This document shows positions 1-9,343 of a DNA stretch of 64,000 nt, in pieces. The notes beneath the pieces are model-generated. The model was not told the origin of the DNA. It did not search any database and worked only from the letters and a program-made list of their open reading frames with translations. Source of the stretch: Alphaproteobacteria bacterium (GTDB taxonomy: Bacteria > Pseudomonadota > Alphaproteobacteria > Micavibrionales > Micavibrionaceae); NCBI GenBank assembly GCA_021775965.1, contig JAJFGV010000060.1:20439-84438 (forward strand). The letters are read 5' to 3'. Made by a program: the position numbers and the translations under genes. Position 1 is the first letter of the stretch. The number at the start of each line of letters is the position of its first letter.

Positions 1-810
1 CTTCACAAGATGCCTCATCTCATCTATCACTCTATCGACACTCTTGCACCTGTAATATGTCCCGGCACCTTCATCGCGAAACAGATCTCTCAGATGCGGA
101 GCTTCACAGTAAGTACAGTTATAGGGGCAACCTCTGTCAATCTCAACGTGAACCATTGTGTATATCTTTCCCTGCATCGGCCTATAAAGTCTTTTACGTT
201 CGAAGATATCATAGTCTATAAAAGGGATCTTATCTAAATTTGCCAATTGTCTCATCGGGTTTTTAGTTATTTTGCCATTTTTCTTAACCCACAAATTCTT
301 TGTGTCGGAATAATCTTCATTTCTATTCATCTTCTCGCATAATTCTACAAGGGCCTCTTCGCCTTCACCAATGCAAACCATATCAACATTTTCATTACTT
401 AAAACCTCATTCGCAGAAAAGGTAGTAAACACACCTCCAGCGATTACAGGTACTTCATAATCCTTTATTGTGTTTAACAGTGACATGCCAAGTCCAAATG
501 TATCCTCAACCATGGTGATCCCGATAAGATGAGGTCTGAACTCATTTACCTTCTTTATTAAATCTTCATGCATGTCAGTATCTTTGTACTCTACACCTTT
601 CTCTTCATAGCTGAATGGCTTCAGCTGAAGAAGGTCTACTTTCTTTTGTTCAAAATTAATCTCTTCCCATTTGTAGTAAGTGGTATCAAACAAATCCACC
701 TGGAACCCATTCTCCTTCAGGCATGGGGCGAGTACCGACAGGTTTATGGGCACCAATGTTGCCATCTCAGTATTGGGATATATAAACAAAACTCTGAATT
801 CTTTTGACAT
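1..810 (-). CDS. B12-binding radical SAM protein, C-terminal part outside window
   Basis: This gene has no stop codon inside the window, so it is only found by translating the minus strand from the ATG at 808-810. About 270 residues are visible. The first ~150 look like a cobalamin-binding Rossmann domain (start MSKEFRVLFIYPNTEM, later VDMVCIGEGEEAL, the usual GEGE strand end). A radical SAM cluster motif CPYNCTYC follows at about residues 225-232, which would bind the 4Fe-4S cluster. The order B12 domain then radical SAM is that of class B methyltransferases and BchE-like enzymes. It lies 13 bases downstream of the SPASM radical SAM gene and is probably co-transcribed. The substrate is unknown; a sugar or sugar nucleotide is an inference from context. 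Confidence 0.85.
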   Translation of the reverse strand, partial: MSKEFRVLFIYPNTEMATLVPINLSVLAPCLKENGFQVDLFDTTYYKWEEINFEQKKVDLLQLKPFSYEEKGVEYKDTDMHEDLIKKVNEFRPHLIGITMVEDTFGLGMSLLNTIKDYEVPVIAGGVFTTFSANEVLSNENVDMVCIGEGEEALVELCEKMNRNEDYSDTKNLWVKKNGKITKNPMRQLANLDKIPFIDYDIFERKRLYRPMQGKIYTMVHVEIDRGCPYNCTYCEAPHLRDLFRDEGAGTYYRCKSVDRVIDEMRHLVK

Positions 811-823
811 TTCCGATACTCCG

Positions 824-1843
824 TTAATTTACTTTAGCCTCTTTCTTTTTGATCAATTCACTCATTCTGAGAGGACACTCTCCACACGCTTCAATATCAT
901 GAGCCTGCCCCTTCTTGTGCAGTTTACGTAATGTTTCCAGTGAATCGGTCCAACATTTCTTAATAGAAACCGAATCTATATTTCCCATTGCCAGTTTACC
1001 GTAATAGTCGTTCTTACATGCAGTCAACGTTCCATCCCACATAACGGTCATTCTTTGATAAGGAAATGGACAAATCCATGACGATTTGATACTAGTAATA
1101 TTATTACTAACAGTATCAACTGACGGCTCCATTTCGTTATAAGAAACCTGGTCTACTTTATCCTTCCAGAAAGAGACATATTCACTTAAACAATCTTTTA
1201 ACTCTGGAACTAGCACTGCCTGTATACGTATTTTTGGTTTGGTACTGCATGCTTTTTCTCGCAAATTACGTAGCCTTTCAACATTAGCTACAACCTCCTC
1301 AAACTTAGCACCTGTACGATTTTTCTCATATAACGTTTTCTCAAACCCCTCGAAAGACACCGTCAAACGATCAAGACCAGAATCGATCAACATCTTTGCC
1401 TTATCATCTGTCAACAGTACGGCATTGGTATTAAGAAAAACATCAATAACCCCTTTCTTCTTAGCATATCTTATAAACCTACCGAGTTCTTTATGAAGTA
1501 ATGGTTCTCCCCGAAAATTAAATTTACACGCATACAGCCCCTCTTCACCAGCTTCATCAAGAATCTTTTTTACCGTTTTCCATTCCATGAAACCATTTTC
1601 AAATTTCGAATAAGTAGTAGCACAAAATGGACACTTCAGGTTGCATGCGCTTGTTACTTCGATATCAAGATGAAGCGGAAATGAACCCGGATTAAGGTTA
1701 TGAGGGTTTTCATTCCATAAGCGGCGATAAGTACGAAATTTATCATCGTCATTAGCAAAAAGATCCTCCCCTGCTATATCGTGATGAATATTATCTTTTT
1801 CTGCAGTTTTTACCATATTTGTTAAATCCACGGAAGAGTTCAA
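824..1843 (-). CDS. Radical SAM/SPASM domain protein
   Basis: A 339-residue protein with the radical SAM motif CNLKCPFC (Cys67, 71, 74) and a C-terminal SPASM-type cysteine set (CPFPYQRM, then TACKND, then CGECPL near residue 325) that should hold auxiliary iron-sulfur clusters. FNFRGEPLLHKE is the GGEP-like SAM-binding strand. SPASM enzymes do radical oxidations, epimerisations or dehydrations. The listed start is TTG at 1843; an ATG at 1816 (MVKTAEKDN) is an alternative and loses nothing conserved. It sits 14 bases after the NeuA-like cytidylyltransferase gene, so a role on the same sugar is plausible but unproven. Confidence 0.85.
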   Translation of the reverse strand: MNSSVDLTNMVKTAEKDNIHHDIAGEDLFANDDDKFRTYRRLWNENPHNLNPGSFPLHLDIEVTSACNLKCPFCATTYSKFENGFMEWKTVKKILDEAGEEGLYACKFNFRGEPLLHKELGRFIRYAKKKGVIDVFLNTNAVLLTDDKAKMLIDSGLDRLTVSFEGFEKTLYEKNRTGAKFEEVVANVERLRNLREKACSTKPKIRIQAVLVPELKDCLSEYVSFWKDKVDQVSYNEMEPSVDTVSNNITSIKSSWICPFPYQRMTVMWDGTLTACKNDYYGKLAMGNIDSVSIKKCWTDSLETLRKLHKKGQAHDIEACGECPLRMSELIKKKEAKVN

Positions 1844-1857
1844 ATCTGATATCAGTC

Positions 1858-2619
1858 CTACTCATCAGCATTTTCTATGATCTCATTTTCCGTATAGCCA
1901 TGCTCACGTAGCCAGTATTCTACCTGTGGAATCTGCCATTCGTAATCTACATCACATCCACCCCATTGTTTGAGTGGATAAATCCTTTGCCCCATCCATT
2001 TCTGAGGCAGAAGCCCATCTTCAATATTCTCAAGACATCTCGGTCTCACTATAGACACGCCCATGTCCGCAAACCATGCATCACCCTGCGAATCTCTATC
2101 ACAATTAAGGGTTTTCGGATCACCAAAGGTTTCAAACGGTACGAATGGATGAAGCAATCCATCCTCACCAATTTTTCTAGCCCTTAAAGGGCTCCACATA
2201 TTGTATGCAGATGCAGAGACAGCTGAATCTATCTCCGGATTCTCTCTCAGCACCCTTATGCCTTCCTCTATCAGTTCATAAGTAACTGTAACAGCATTAC
2301 AAAACAGGAGAACTATTATTTCTATGTCTTTGCCTGGATTCCTTTTCTTTATTTCTAAATAACCATGTACAAAAGCATCCTCTCCCAGGGCTTCTTTGGT
2401 ACACAATTCAGGAGGTCGCTCAATTACCTCTACATTATTTTGCCTGGCAAGCGCCATCAAATCCTTATCATCAGTAGAAATGAACACAGTATCCACATTC
2501 TTAGAATTGTTAGCAACTGACATAGGATAAAACGCAAGAGGTTTACCCAATACAGGATATAGATTCTTTCCAGGAAAGCCAACGCTACCTTTTCTGCCCA
2601 ATAAAAGTGCTGAAACCAT
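1858..2619 (-). CDS. Acylneuraminate cytidylyltransferase-like protein
   Basis: A 253-residue NeuA/KdsB-type nucleotidyltransferase. The start MVSALLLGRKGSVGFPGKN is the nucleotide-binding loop of CMP-sugar synthetases (usual form ARGGSKRIPGKN), followed by the expected FISTDDKDL and ERPPEL elements. Such enzymes couple CTP to a 2-keto sugar acid such as sialic, legionaminic or 3-deoxyoctulosonic acid. One of four such domains in the window. The usual QPTSP motif is replaced here by LLFCNAVTV, so the substrate may differ from standard nonulosonic acids. ATG start; a 150-base gap lies upstream, which could hold a promoter though I see no clear one. Confidence 0.8.
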   Translation of the reverse strand: MVSALLLGRKGSVGFPGKNLYPVLGKPLAFYPMSVANNSKNVDTVFISTDDKDLMALARQNNVEVIERPPELCTKEALGEDAFVHGYLEIKKRNPGKDIEIIVLLFCNAVTVTYELIEEGIRVLRENPEIDSAVSASAYNMWSPLRARKIGEDGLLHPFVPFETFGDPKTLNCDRDSQGDAWFADMGVSIVRPRCLENIEDGLLPQKWMGQRIYPLKQWGGCDVDYEWQIPQVEYWLREHGYTENEIIENADE

Positions 2620-2770
2620 AGTTTAATTACCTCAGTAGTTTACAAGTTACATTTAAATTTGTCTTTTTATATAAAATTATACTTTCCTTATTTAAGCAGT
2701 TTAAGATCGCGTATTCTCTATACTTATTCTCATAATTCTTGATGACTTTCACAATAATTATGAAAATAAA

Positions 2771-4120
2771 TTATTCACTATTTCTCCAAAAGCCTATTAA
2801 TTTTTCTGCCATCTTAAATTCTTCATCTCCCCTCACTTCTATAGGAGAATAAGGATTGTTCACTTCATACACACCTACCCTACTACCCAGGAGAGAGCCT
2901 TCTCTAACAAATTCCGGGTGAGTCACACAACACAGACCTTTTAAGCCAATAAAGCAGGGTTCTTTGTATTTTCTCGGGATATCTCCCTTATCAACCCTTT
3001 CTATCCTGCCGTCTTTCTCACTCCAAATCGACATAGACTCCCTTCTCACGGCTAACACACTGTCAAATCCGTTTTCTACAAGTTGTATAATCATATCGTC
3101 TATAAGTTGTTTTGGCCTGAACGGAAATGTTATTTCGAGGTACACAATAATATCCGGAAATATTTTCAAATCTTCCATCCTTTCCATTGAATATTGGAGC
3201 ACTTTTTCAACATCCACAAAATCTTCTGAGAGAGATTCATCTCTCAGGAATGGCGCACTGGCTCCTAATTTTTCAGAAAGTTTTGCAAGTTCAGGATTAT
3301 CAGTAGAAACTAAAATCTTATTGATATATTTTGATTGCAATGCCTGTTCAATTGTATAGCCAATCAACGGTTTGTCTCTCAGTAAATCATTTTCACCTTT
3401 AACTGGAATAACAGCAATAATGTTCAGCTTGTCGATATCGATATGAATATTGTTTTTCGTCTCAGGCTTAAGAGCTTCAAGAATACGGACAATATTAGCA
3501 CACCTCTCTTCATTTCCGTGGTGATAAATGCCATGATAGTTATAAACACTTGCCCTTGGTTCATAAACTATCTTATATCCCCCATGCAGAACCTTCTCTG
3601 CCCATACCCTATCTTCTATATTAGCCAATGTTTCATCAAATGGATTTTCTTCCCATAATTTTCTGTGTAACATGCTATTCGCATTATGAAAAAAGCTATC
3701 TTTATATTGTGTTCTTCTGTCTAGACCAAAGATTATGGAGAGGTCTCTTTTGTCCGAGTCTGGAGTAAAAGCAAGTGGTTCCTGGCGTCCGTAAACACCT
3801 GCGACTTCATCATCATCAAAGTTTTTCAACAAGCTTGAAAGCCACTTGTCATTAACAGGAATACAGTGACCGGAGAGACAAACTATATATTCCCCTTTAG
3901 ATTCCCTTATACCCATGTTAAGAGCTAAACCCGGCCTGAAATCCTCACATGTTACTACCTTCTTAATATCAAAATGTAATGCTTTTTCAATAGTCTTATC
4001 CGTACTTACGTTATCTACCAGGATAACCTCAAAGTCTTTATAGTCCTGCTTGAAAACACCCATTAAACAAGGCGTTATCCACCGTTCCTCATTTTTAGTT
4101 CTGATTATGATAGAGATCAT
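2771..4120 (-). CDS. Fusion: GT2 glycosyltransferase + cytidylyltransferase-like domain
   Basis: A 449-residue two-domain protein. Residues 1 to about 215 are a family 2 glycosyltransferase: ISIIIRTKNEERWI, then VILVDNVSTDKT (nucleotide-sugar binding), with a later VCLSGHC where the DXD-like region is expected. Residues about 230 to 449 resemble an acylneuraminate cytidylyltransferase (LNIIAVIPVKGENDLLRDKPLIGYT), including ILVSTDNPELAKLSEKLGA. The usual ARGGSKR loop is not intact, so its activity is uncertain. The domain order suggests a protein that activates and then transfers an acidic sugar. It overlaps the next upstream gene by 4 bases (4117-4120), indicating translational coupling with another cytidylyltransferase. 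Confidence 0.85.
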   Translation of the reverse strand: MISIIIRTKNEERWITPCLMGVFKQDYKDFEVILVDNVSTDKTIEKALHFDIKKVVTCEDFRPGLALNMGIRESKGEYIVCLSGHCIPVNDKWLSSLLKNFDDDEVAGVYGRQEPLAFTPDSDKRDLSIIFGLDRRTQYKDSFFHNANSMLHRKLWEENPFDETLANIEDRVWAEKVLHGGYKIVYEPRASVYNYHGIYHHGNEERCANIVRILEALKPETKNNIHIDIDKLNIIAVIPVKGENDLLRDKPLIGYTIEQALQSKYINKILVSTDNPELAKLSEKLGASAPFLRDESLSEDFVDVEKVLQYSMERMEDLKIFPDIIVYLEITFPFRPKQLIDDMIIQLVENGFDSVLAVRRESMSIWSEKDGRIERVDKGDIPRKYKEPCFIGLKGLCCVTHPEFVREGSLLGSRVGVYEVNNPYSPIEVRGDEEFKMAEKLIGFWRNSE

Positions 4121-4863
4121 TTTTCTCGCACTCCTTCAATATCATAGACAATCTTATCATATTTAACCTCTTGCCCTTTATATTGTTTCTCCGCTCTCAT
4201 TATATAATCAGCAAGCTGAATATCTTCCTCGGTCTTAACAATAAGTGTGGACTTTTTACTTACAGGATAGTAACCGACCTTACCACAGAATAGCGCATGC
4301 CCGCGCTTCTCGTATGTGTCTATAAATGTCCTGCTTCGCCACATCATTATTGAATATACAAATGGTTTAACAGGCTCTAAATCCTGAGTTTGAGCAAATA
4401 TCTCTTCCATCCTGAAGTTGATGGGATTGTCTTTATAGACACAGTGAACCTGCTCGTTCTTTGTGGTTATAAGGGTGTCCAGCCTTTCCTTAACAAAGTA
4501 GTTTATGACTTCTTTAATCTCATGACCAGTCTGCAAAGGAGACGTCGGGTTAGTCCAGGCAAGCACATCGGATGGATGTTTCGACATAAAATCGTAGACA
4601 ACGGTATCTGACTTTGCACTAGAGGAGCCAAGCTCTACGGGTCTTTGATAAAACTCTATATCATAACGCCTTGCAATTTCAGCAAAAATCTCATTGTCAG
4701 AATTCAAAACAACCCTGTTGAATACACCAGAGGTTTTTGCCGCCTCAATAGTATAGTATATAAGAGGTTTGCCATCAATAAGTGCAAGGTTCTTCATCTT
4801 GAGCCGTGTACTCCCAATCCTTGCAGGAATCATTGCGATTATATTCAAATCTTCATTCACCAC
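4117..4863 (-). CDS. Acylneuraminate cytidylyltransferase-like protein
   Basis: A 248-residue CMP-sugar synthetase. It shows IIAMIPARIGSTRLKMKN (CTP loop), VVLNSDNEIFAEIA, ERPVEL-type FYQRPVEL, and a TNPTSPLQ motif (usual QPTSP). It should transfer CMP to a 2-keto-3-deoxy sugar acid in the cytoplasm. The start is GTG at 4863, because the first ATG in frame lies inside the conserved loop. It overlaps the fusion gene downstream by 4 bases and follows an Ldh-family dehydrogenase gene by 55 bases. Which ulosonic acid it uses cannot be read from the sequence. Confidence 0.85.
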   Translation of the reverse strand: MVNEDLNIIAMIPARIGSTRLKMKNLALIDGKPLIYYTIEAAKTSGVFNRVVLNSDNEIFAEIARRYDIEFYQRPVELGSSSAKSDTVVYDFMSKHPSDVLAWTNPTSPLQTGHEIKEVINYFVKERLDTLITTKNEQVHCVYKDNPINFRMEEIFAQTQDLEPVKPFVYSIMMWRSRTFIDTYEKRGHALFCGKVGYYPVSKKSTLIVKTEEDIQLADYIMRAEKQYKGQEVKYDKIVYDIEGVREK

Positions 4864-4918
4864 TAAATCTTTTGCTGAAATTTAAAGCTTAAGCAATCCG
4901 GATAGATATCACACCTGA

Positions 4919-5980
4919 TTATAGATTAAAATTGACTTTATAATTTTTACCAATTTGAATAAAATCGTCCTGAAGTTGCTTTGAAACCGGAATTCCTTCT
5001 TTTGTCCTGATCTCTGCAATTTTCTTCTCCGGATCGCCAGGTACCTGAACAGGAATATCCATGTCCCTTCTCGGCTCAGACCTCAATGCCTTCATCATGC
5101 CGGCCATTCTCTGTTTAAAGACTGAAACCTCCTCAAAACAATCAATGCGCAAAGCCGTAAAGAAATGGCCTAAATACCTTCGCTTAGACATTTCGCCGGA
5201 ATACATTTCGCTGACATCGTTGCCACAAGGCATCCCAGACAGCAAACTGCAAAAAACATCTACCATCATGCTCAGGCCATAACCCTTGTAATCACCAATT
5301 GGAAGTAAGTATTTTGCCTTCTCAGGATCTGTGGTTGGATTTCCATTTGCATCAGCAACCGAATCAGTCGAAATCTGGGAATTACTCTCCTTGTGCTGCA
5401 TTACCCTGTTAAAGGTTATGGCACTCGTAGCCATGTCAAGACAAAAGGGTTCCTCTCCATCACAGGGCGCCACAAAACATACAGGATTATTGCCGAAGAA
5501 CGCTCGATTACTCCCTGTTGTCAAAACATGAGGAGTGGCATTTGTAAAACACATTCCTATCATGTCTCGCTTTGCTGCTAAGAGAGCAAAAAAAGCTGCC
5601 GCCCCAAAATGGCTGGAGTTGTACACAGCAACATGTCCTGTCCCCGCTTCTGTTGCCAATTCTATAGCCTTATTCATCCCCTCTACTCCCGCTGCATGGC
5701 CAAAGGTATGGTCACCATCCAATTTCCCCGTTGAGGCTGAAGTTTTTTCAAATTTATAATCTGGTTTCTGATTAATCCTGCCACCCTCTACCCCCTTTAA
5801 ATAATGGGGCAAAAGCCGAATACCGTGAGAATCTATACCCCTCATTGACGCCTGCACAAGGCCTTCTGAGACATGGCAGGACACATCCTCGCGAACACCG
5901 GCTTGTTCAAGAACCTTTTTAATGTATTCTGTTATGCGTCCTGCATCCAATAAAATAAAATCATGTGCTATCTTTCCCAT
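4919..5980 (-). CDS. Ldh family NAD(P)-dependent oxidoreductase
   Basis: A 353-residue member of the malate/L-lactate dehydrogenase (YlbC/AllD) family, which reduces 2-keto acids or oxidises 2-hydroxy acids and is unrelated to the classical Rossmann lactate dehydrogenases. Visible family marks are RGIDSHGIRLLPHYL near residue 50, VAVYNSSHFGAAAFFA near 120, FGNNPVCFVAPC near 165, LDMATSAIT and LLPIGDYKGYGLSMMVD near 230. ATG at 5978-5980 has AGAAGGGA upstream as ribosome binding site. Lying between Gfo/Idh oxidoreductase and cytidylyltransferase genes, it may act on a keto group of a sugar acid; that is inference. Confidence 0.88.
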   Translation of the reverse strand: MGKIAHDFILLDAGRITEYIKKVLEQAGVREDVSCHVSEGLVQASMRGIDSHGIRLLPHYLKGVEGGRINQKPDYKFEKTSASTGKLDGDHTFGHAAGVEGMNKAIELATEAGTGHVAVYNSSHFGAAAFFALLAAKRDMIGMCFTNATPHVLTTGSNRAFFGNNPVCFVAPCDGEEPFCLDMATSAITFNRVMQHKESNSQISTDSVADANGNPTTDPEKAKYLLPIGDYKGYGLSMMVDVFCSLLSGMPCGNDVSEMYSGEMSKRRYLGHFFTALRIDCFEEVSVFKQRMAGMMKALRSEPRRDMDIPVQVPGDPEKKIAEIRTKEGIPVSKQLQDDFIQIGKNYKVNFNL

Positions 5981-6081
5981 TGTATATCCCTTCTGACTTC
6001 TCGATAAATAGTCAAAAACTCATCGTTTCTTCCTTGAGCGGCTGATTCCACGTATAAGCAATGATTATCACCCAATATGCT

Positions 6082-7293
6082 TTACTCAAATCTTGAAAAG
6101 CGGCTATTCTCAAACACGGTGTTTACCCATCTCCCATCTTCCACAATGCTCCTGTTTACGGCTTCAATAATTACGGTTGGAACAATAGACTCTTTGAAAG
6201 TAGGTCTTCTATTCTCCAGTTCTTCCACTTTTAACTGTCCACTTTCTATCTGAGTTACGTCCTTAAGGAATCTGGTAATGCTGTCAATACCATAACCCTG
6301 GAAGGATATATCACCATTCCGAGAACCATACATTGAACAGAAATCCGGATTAGGTTCTTCGATCCCTTCTTCATCGCTTGTTACGCATATTCCACGCTTT
6401 TTCTGGTCTGCCTCATAGCGCCCCTTTGTCCCAACAACTTTTATTCTCTGGTTAGACATAGCCGATGAACTTTCAGGATCTATCCAGTTAGTAAGGAGCA
6501 CCGAAGAAAACAGTGCACCTGACGGCATCTCCCACTCGACAACAACTTGAATGGAATCAAAATTATCAATCCCTTTGGAAGAAAGGTAATTCTTCTGCCC
6601 AATCGCCATTACCCTCCTTGGAATTGCTCCAGTCACAAAATAGATAATGTCCACGTAGTGTATACCTAGATATTGAAAAACATTAGTGTCCTCTACCCAA
6701 CTTTTAAACTTTTCCTCCGGTATACTCTTTCGTTGACTATACTCTACAATAAAATAGAGAGGATTCCCAATCTTTCCACTTACTACCGTATCCCTCAGTT
6801 TCAAATTAGAACGATCCAGCCTCTTATGAAATTCAACCGCGCAGTAAACTCCGCTTTTTTCCTGGAGTCCAATGAGTTCAACAACCTCCTTTACAGTCGG
6901 AGCCAGAGGTTTTACAACGAGGGTATGGATGTTGTTGCCAACGGCATCACCGGCAATATCTCTGTGCAGGTGATCAGGGGCCACTACTATTGCACAGGCC
7001 GGTCTGGGAATATCACGTATAGCAACCTTATAAGCCTCAGGATCACAATTATCAGAATCAGGAAAATACTTTGGTTCAATCTCAAGACCAAATAATCTAT
7101 TAAGCTTCTCGACTTTTCTCTTTACTGTATTTATTCCCTCAATGTGTATCCCAACAATATATAGATCTCCCATACATCCACAACGTGCCCATTCATAAAC
7201 AGCCGGCAAAATAGTTCCATATCCATCGGTACCTCTTCCACATACATACATACCTGTACCTACCACAACGATATTCAATGGATTATTGTTCAT
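6082..7293 (-). CDS. Gfo/Idh/MocA family oxidoreductase
   Basis: A 403-residue NAD(P)-dependent sugar oxidoreductase. The N-terminus LNIVVVGTGMYV is the Rossmann nucleotide-binding turn, VVKPLAPTVKEV carries the family lysine (usual EKPLA), and FHKRLDRSN and LGIHYVDI occupy the places of the usual substrate-binding and catalytic histidine motifs. Members oxidise or reduce hydroxyls of sugars and nucleotide sugars. It is longer than many relatives (about 340) through an insertion near the N-terminus (GRGTDGYGTILPAVYEW). Its neighbours are the Ldh-family enzyme downstream and an orphan GT-B-like protein 9 bases upstream, so it belongs to the same transcription unit. Confidence 0.87.
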   Translation of the reverse strand: MNNNPLNIVVVGTGMYVCGRGTDGYGTILPAVYEWARCGCMGDLYIVGIHIEGINTVKRKVEKLNRLFGLEIEPKYFPDSDNCDPEAYKVAIRDIPRPACAIVVAPDHLHRDIAGDAVGNNIHTLVVKPLAPTVKEVVELIGLQEKSGVYCAVEFHKRLDRSNLKLRDTVVSGKIGNPLYFIVEYSQRKSIPEEKFKSWVEDTNVFQYLGIHYVDIIYFVTGAIPRRVMAIGQKNYLSSKGIDNFDSIQVVVEWEMPSGALFSSVLLTNWIDPESSSAMSNQRIKVVGTKGRYEADQKKRGICVTSDEEGIEEPNPDFCSMYGSRNGDISFQGYGIDSITRFLKDVTQIESGQLKVEELENRRPTFKESIVPTVIIEAVNRSIVEDGRWVNTVFENSRFSRFE

Positions 7294-7302
7294 AAGCCTG
7301 CT

Positions 7303-9243
7303 TCAATATTTATTGTCCATAAGCAAGTTACCGAAGAATGATGACAACTTTACCGTCTCGTCAACACTAAAGCTATGTCTTTTCCACATAGACGCGGATA
7401 TATCGTCTTTGTTAAAATGGTTTTCCATTAACCAATTAAGCCCCCAATCAAGTTTCTTCTCAGAGTCTATATAATAACAGGAATCAACATTTATGTTTAA
7501 TGAAGGATCAAGCGCTTGAGCATCTTCAATATGGCAATACTTTCCCTTCCTATCATATAAGAGAACAGGTACCATATTCTGAAGTGCCTCTTCTATCGTC
7601 GTTGAAGAATAACTCACAAGAAGATCAGCAATTGTCAGATACTCTTCAAAAGTACCTTTTGAATGGACACTGTAACAGCTTGACTTAACCAATAACTCTT
7701 GAAAATCACTTAATGTCAGGTTATCAGAAGGCCTGAATCTCACTATTAAGTGTACCTCTTTCAGCTTCTCAACGGCTCTAATCAGTGAGTTAATATTCTC
7801 GATGTATTCATCAACTGTTTCATACACAACAGGCCTTAGACTTTGAGCTGGTTTTGGTGTGCCAGCATGAAGGATTATAGTCTTGTCGTAATGTTCTGGA
7901 GTAACTTTTTTTTTAATACTTAACTTATAATCTTCATTGCTCTTTGTTTTTGTAAAGAGCAATGGGCCTGTTATTATTGGAATGCTATTTGAGGGTCTAC
8001 TTTTTAAGTAACGCAATGCCCATGGAGACTGAATGGCTATGTATTTGTAATGTGTATTCATCAAACCTAAACCATGTTCTCCCCACTCTAGATATGCAAA
8101 TCTATTTGAAGTAGGAACATGAGAACCGTGTGATATCAATACAGAAGGAATATTATAAAGACTGGCAAGTTCGCCAAGGTTGTAAAGGAACCCTCTTGCC
8201 ATCTGAGACAAAACCAATGCAGGGTTCTTATTTCTTAGAAATTTATCTAAATAATAAGTCTGGCCATACATTGTAAGCAAAAAGGGTATCATGCTTTTTT
8301 TAATCTTCAAAAATACCAGTTCCTGAAACCCTATACCCTTATAATTTAAAATTTGTCTATTGTTTGAGAAATACTCTTTTAACCGAATTATGGTATTTTT
8401 TAATTCTTTCAAAAAATCACGCCTCTTAATACCTGGTAAATATGCAGGCAGGCATGAAAGCAAATTCCAATGTTTATCATCACAAAACATTCTTTTTAAG
8501 TCTTTCGCCTTATGATTACTATATATTAAAGCATACATAAGTCTGTCATATTTGCTTATAAGCGATTGAATTACCTTCGTCAGGTTATAAGATGTTGAAG
8601 AATATAAAACATATTTCTTGCCTTTTGATTTATAACCAAAGAAAACCATATTAATCTGGAAAATAATTATCTTAATAATTTCTAAAAATAACAGCTTAGT
8701 TTTCTCTACTATGGAATTATAATGTTTTTTCTTCCCCGCAAACAGTTCTACTTGCAAGCCTCTCTTCTCTGCAAACTTTTGAACGATCAAGCCGAGATAT
8801 CTTTCGTTTCTTGGAATACAATCCATAGCACCTGGAGAACAAACCCATTTAACTGCAATTATTTTATCAGGTTTCAACTGTTCAATTGCGTTATGTACAA
8901 TCTCTATTAACCACAAAAGATATAGTATCGAATAATGTCTTAAATAGAAAACAAAAGCGTTATTGTAACCCTCTTTAACACCTAAGCAGTCTCTTATATT
9001 CAATAATCTTCTGAAAGGTTCGATTATTTCAGCAGATTTCAAAAGAATGTCTTGATGAGATTCATTATTAAAGAATTTGATAGTATTATAAAAAAGAATA
9101 TTATTCCTTTTTAGATAAGCTTGAGTCTCTGGTTGAAGAGCAAGAATACGAGTACTTTTATCCTTAATTGCATCTATTCCATGGCGAGAAATAAATAATT
9201 CTATCTCATCCTCGTATTCAAAAATAATCAAGCGCTTAATCAA
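7303..9243 (-). CDS. Large orphan carbohydrate protein, possible GT-B glycosyltransferase
   Basis: I do not recognise the family. The 646-residue soluble protein starts at TTG 9243 (IKRLIIFEYEDEIELF). The N-terminal half has Rossmann-like strands (PDKIIAVKWV). The C-terminal half looks like the donor half of a GT-B or CDP-glycerol/capsule transferase: VLISHGSHV near residue 375, IILHAGTP near 460, then LVSYSSTTIEEALQNMVPVLLYD near 580, the pattern in which a Ser/Thr-rich turn and a Glu bind a nucleotide-sugar phosphate. A transferase of the surface glycan is likely. A protein of similar size and ending lies at 27230-29269. Confidence 0.6.
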   Translation of the reverse strand: MIKRLIIFEYEDEIELFISRHGIDAIKDKSTRILALQPETQAYLKRNNILFYNTIKFFNNESHQDILLKSAEIIEPFRRLLNIRDCLGVKEGYNNAFVFYLRHYSILYLLWLIEIVHNAIEQLKPDKIIAVKWVCSPGAMDCIPRNERYLGLIVQKFAEKRGLQVELFAGKKKHYNSIVEKTKLLFLEIIKIIIFQINMVFFGYKSKGKKYVLYSSTSYNLTKVIQSLISKYDRLMYALIYSNHKAKDLKRMFCDDKHWNLLSCLPAYLPGIKRRDFLKELKNTIIRLKEYFSNNRQILNYKGIGFQELVFLKIKKSMIPFLLTMYGQTYYLDKFLRNKNPALVLSQMARGFLYNLGELASLYNIPSVLISHGSHVPTSNRFAYLEWGEHGLGLMNTHYKYIAIQSPWALRYLKSRPSNSIPIITGPLLFTKTKSNEDYKLSIKKKVTPEHYDKTIILHAGTPKPAQSLRPVVYETVDEYIENINSLIRAVEKLKEVHLIVRFRPSDNLTLSDFQELLVKSSCYSVHSKGTFEEYLTIADLLVSYSSTTIEEALQNMVPVLLYDRKGKYCHIEDAQALDPSLNINVDSCYYIDSEKKLDWGLNWLMENHFNKDDISASMWKRHSFSVDETVKLSSFFGNLLMDNKY

Positions 9244-9343
9244 TCTTTTACTATCGGTATCTTATATTTCTATATTCTTCAGAACAAGATGTATAAACCC
9301 ACACTCAAATTAAATAGTAGTTGCTCTCTTCCTACTATATTCA

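Noticed and set aside
6673..7095. Plus-strand 140-residue open frame opposite the Gfo/Idh oxidoreductase gene
   Set aside because: It is antisense to a clear oxidoreductase and shows no motif or ribosome binding site.
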